Source: a bacterium (GTDB lineage: Bacteria > CLD3 > SB21). Taken from it: a stretch of 64,000 bases of DNA. The stretch covers positions 1 through 64,000 of the forward strand of contig JAIBAF010000004.1 of NCBI GenBank assembly GCA_019695335.1, given 5' to 3'. Of the stretch, positions 62,315 to 64,000 are shown piece by piece (positions within the stretch are counted from its first letter, which is position 1; each line of letters opens with the position of its first letter). Both the position numbers and the translations under genes were made by a program. The notes under the pieces were generated by a model that did no database searches, was not told the DNA's origin, and saw nothing but the letters and a program-made list of their open reading frames with translations.

Positions 62315-62527
62315 TCATTTATTCATTTTATGTAATACGGCGATCCATATTTGCGGAATATATCCGCCGATCAATATCAGGAAAAGACCAATGAGCGTCC
62401 ATTTTGTAAAAATGGAACCGGTAAACCTGTCTAACCCAACACTTAATACGCTCAAATACCATCCGATAACCATCATACCCAAGCCGATAACTTGAGGTAT
62501 AATTCGGCGTACTAATTTCTCTAACAT
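62315..62527 (-). CDS. Small two-helix membrane protein
   Basis: 70 residues with two hydrophobic helices (about 10-28 and 43-62) and short basic ends. No family recognised. An AGGAGG-like ribosome-binding site (minus strand, just upstream of the ATG at 62527) supports that it is real. It ends 4 bp from the end of the convergent 388-residue gene. Confidence 0.65.
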   Translation of the reverse strand: MLEKLVRRIIPQVIGLGMMVIGWYLSVLSVGLDRFTGSIFTKWTLIGLFLILIGGYIPQIWIAVLHKMNK

Positions 62528-62566
62528 GCTTTCCTCCTCTTTTTCAGCAGTTTTTAAAAGGCCGGA

Positions 62567-62782
62567 TCAGAATGTTGCTTCAATAGAAATGTCCGGAAAA
62601 CGTTGTTGAACTTCTTTAGCCGGTTCTTTCGACATGCGCTGGGTTTCGTGAACCACTTCACCTTCACAACACCGGACCATAACATTTTTGCAATGTACGC
62701 ATTGATAATGCCCGTGTACAAAAACAAAACCGGCACTGGCGCGGCAGAATGGACAGATCGTTTGGGTCAAAGACGATTTCAT
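62567..62782 (-). CDS. Zinc-ribbon protein
   Basis: 71 residues with 'CPFCRASAGFVFVHGHYQCVHC', i.e. two C-x2-C knuckles about 17 residues apart, which should bind one zinc ion, plus one further Cys pair ('RCCEG'). Function unknown. The start codon overlaps the stop of the upstream alpha/beta-hydrolase gene (ATGA), indicating coupled translation. Confidence 0.8.
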   Translation of the reverse strand: MKSSLTQTICPFCRASAGFVFVHGHYQCVHCKNVMVRCCEGEVVHETQRMSKEPAKEVQQRFPDISIEATF

Positions 62783-63768
62783 GGTTTTAAATGTTGATCA
62801 AAGAACGCCGCCGTTCGCTGCATGACCAAAGGCCATGCATTAATAAATTCGTGCGGCTCTTTCGGATACTCGTAAAATGTAACATCTTTTTGTCGTATTT
62901 TCAACGAGTCTGTTAATTTTTGTGACCATTCGAGAGGACACGATTCATCGGATGTTCCGTGATGGATCATTATCGGCGCTTCTACGGCATTCAAGTACGT
63001 CATCGGCGATATACGATTCCAAAAATCCGGATTTTCCTCCGGACGGCCATACTGACGGATGATGCTGTCTCCTTCTGAGCTTCGAACCGACCATCGGTAG
63101 AAATTATCGCGAACGTCGGCGCTGACGGAGCCAAAGAGTACGAATGCCTTAACAAGTTTCGGCTGCGCTACCATAACGTTCAGGCATATACCGCCGCCCA
63201 TCGAATGGCCAAACATGCCGATACGTTCTTTATCAAAAAATTTGTAGTCAGAATTTTTAACGGCAACCACGGCATTGATCACATCTTCAACATACCCTAA
63301 TCGAAATCGTACACCGTTGGTCGTATCTTTGTCGGAATCGGCATGATTGCGGTAATCGGGATGTATGACGACGTAACCATGTTTGGCGAGATAATCCTGC
63401 TCGCGTTTAAGTCCGCGGCCGTTAGTATACATTTTAGGCGGGATATATCCATGGTTCAAAATTAAAACGGGGAAAGGGCCTTTTCCTTTCGGAACGTTCA
63501 TGATACCCGAAATTTTTAGATCCCCGCTGCGATAAGTAATATAATAACGCGTGTAAGACGGTTGATCGTCCAGGATTTTCCCTGTCTTAAGATCACCACC
63601 CGAAAATTCTTTTTTTGAAAAATATGGTAGAGAAACTGTATCAACCCATTTTTTTTCTTCAGCTATGGCGGAATGAAAATCGGTTTTTGGCGCTTCATCG
63701 TCCTTGACCCAATAGCCAAGAATCCCCAATCCTACAACAAATGCAAAGATCATTGCAGCTTTTTGCAT
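62779..63768 (-). CDS. Secreted prolyl-oligopeptidase-like (S9) alpha/beta-hydrolase
   Basis: 329 residues with a signal anchor or signal peptide (to about residue 20). Nucleophile elbow 'GMFGHSMGGGICL' (Ser near residue 190), Asp in 'HGTSDESCPLEWS', and His in 'YPKEPHEFINAW' make the catalytic triad. This is the peptidase S9/DLH-type family that cleaves esters or short peptides; substrate unknown. First gene of a short minus-strand unit with the zinc-ribbon gene. Confidence 0.88.
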   Translation of the reverse strand: MQKAAMIFAFVVGLGILGYWVKDDEAPKTDFHSAIAEEKKWVDTVSLPYFSKKEFSGGDLKTGKILDDQPSYTRYYITYRSGDLKISGIMNVPKGKGPFPVLILNHGYIPPKMYTNGRGLKREQDYLAKHGYVVIHPDYRNHADSDKDTTNGVRFRLGYVEDVINAVVAVKNSDYKFFDKERIGMFGHSMGGGICLNVMVAQPKLVKAFVLFGSVSADVRDNFYRWSVRSSEGDSIIRQYGRPEENPDFWNRISPMTYLNAVEAPIMIHHGTSDESCPLEWSQKLTDSLKIRQKDVTFYEYPKEPHEFINAWPLVMQRTAAFFDQHLKP

Positions 63769-63848
63769 ACTACTTCCTTTGAATTTTATAAATCGGATTG
63801 GTCAGATATTACGCAATACAGGCTTGAAGAGTTCCGCCGATTGGCGCC

Positions 63849-64000
63849 TTAAAATGCTTCTCCGAAGGCAATAGTTGGGTACGATGAATGTTTCCCATAT
63901 GCAAAATCCAAGCGGATATTCGTACGGTCTTTTTTGTCGAGGGCAAAACGAATCCCCCATCCGGCAGAATACTTGAACCGTTTCAATTTAAAATCGCTGA
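63849..64000 (-). CDS. C-terminal end of an outer-membrane Omp85/BamA-like beta-barrel protein, truncated by window edge
   Basis: 49 residues are visible up to the stop (TAA at 63851-63849). The final strands 'YSAGWGIRFALDKKDRTNIR' and 'LDFAYG' and the terminal 'FGEAF' are characteristic of the surface-antigen (D15/BamA/TamA) barrel domain. The closing Phe is the outer-membrane insertion signal. The remainder lies beyond the window, so identity within the family is not certain. Confidence 0.7.
   Translation of the reverse strand, partial: SDFKLKRFKYSAGWGIRFALDKKDRTNIRLDFAYGKHSSYPTIAFGEAF

Noticed and set aside
1-64000. CRISPR arrays, insertion sequences, integrases, tRNA or rRNA genes
   Set aside because: No regular direct-repeat array, transposase motif, attachment-site repeat or cloverleaf-like stretch was noticed by eye. 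A covariance-model scan would be needed to exclude RNA genes.

Overview
The window is chromosomal DNA from a Gram-negative, outer-membrane-bearing bacterium of moderate G+C. This is shown by several lipoprotein signal peptides, outer-membrane beta-barrel proteins (14501-16702, 38079-39107, and a surface-antigen C-terminus ending in Phe at 63849) and a BAM/Omp85-like tail. The gene set (propeller-type sensor kinases, stand-alone MacB/FtsX permeases, DUF5916 barrels, AraC regulators with membrane-embedded N-termini, ECF42 sigma factor with DGPF proteins) is typical of the FCB side of the tree: Bacteroidota relatives, Calditrichota, KSB1, Zixibacteria. That placement is inference. No rRNA, tRNA, CRISPR array, insertion sequence or prophage was seen.

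Layout. 1-6657: anmK (minus, 3' end outside the window), then a forward run of an unknown protein, a PurE-like protein, a polyprenol-phosphate glycosyltransferase, accA, a YbgC-type thioesterase and a PAP2 phosphatase, facing a minus-strand nucleotidyltransferase, a universal stress protein and a ThiE/TenI protein. 6614-12498 (minus): flippase-like membrane protein, EnvC-like degenerate LytM protein, B12-type radical SAM enzyme, chemotaxis receptor, panD. 12812-20593 (plus): secreted or outer-membrane proteins (DUF2911, MBL hydrolase, DUF5916 barrel, two proteins sharing a TPR tail, an FGE-like lipoprotein, a DUF6265-like protein). 20632-25710: LysR regulator divergent from DinB, then a tight metabolic operon (cupin-like protein, RraA-like protein, PLP decarboxylase, FMN split-barrel protein). 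25744-33606: permease, LysE exporter, YceI, esterase, leucine-type dehydrogenase, AraC regulator. 33810-40055: small membrane protein, sensor kinase, NtrC-type regulator, coiled-coil secreted protein, barrel protein and a duplicated SnoaL-like protein.

40131-46900 (minus): M16 protease, then an ECF42 sigma factor with its VOC, DUF2461 and two DGPF/YciI partner genes, and an intradiol-dioxygenase-like lipoprotein. A sequence matching the known ECF42 promoter pattern lies in front of the first DGPF gene, and a 12-bp-stem terminator-like hairpin lies just before the sigma gene. 47051-52595 (plus): short Rho, PQQ-type sugar dehydrogenase lipoprotein, an apparently orphan DNA methyltransferase, GNAT, OsmC, ankyrin protein, small membrane protein. 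52608-57599: a propeller sensor kinase and a LuxR-type response regulator flanking a convergent sodium:solute symporter. 57765-62310: a group of unrecognised proteins including a 31-residue membrane peptide. 62315-64000 (minus): small membrane protein, zinc ribbon, S9-like hydrolase and the tail of an outer-membrane protein.

The points most worth a second look are the PurE-like protein lacking its usual active-site residues, the Rho lacking its N-terminal helical domain, the ECF42 module with visible regulatory sequences, the RraA/decarboxylase/flavin operon, and the unrecognised 58.3-62.3 kb gene group. I did not find a clear-cut, wholly new defence or mobile system.
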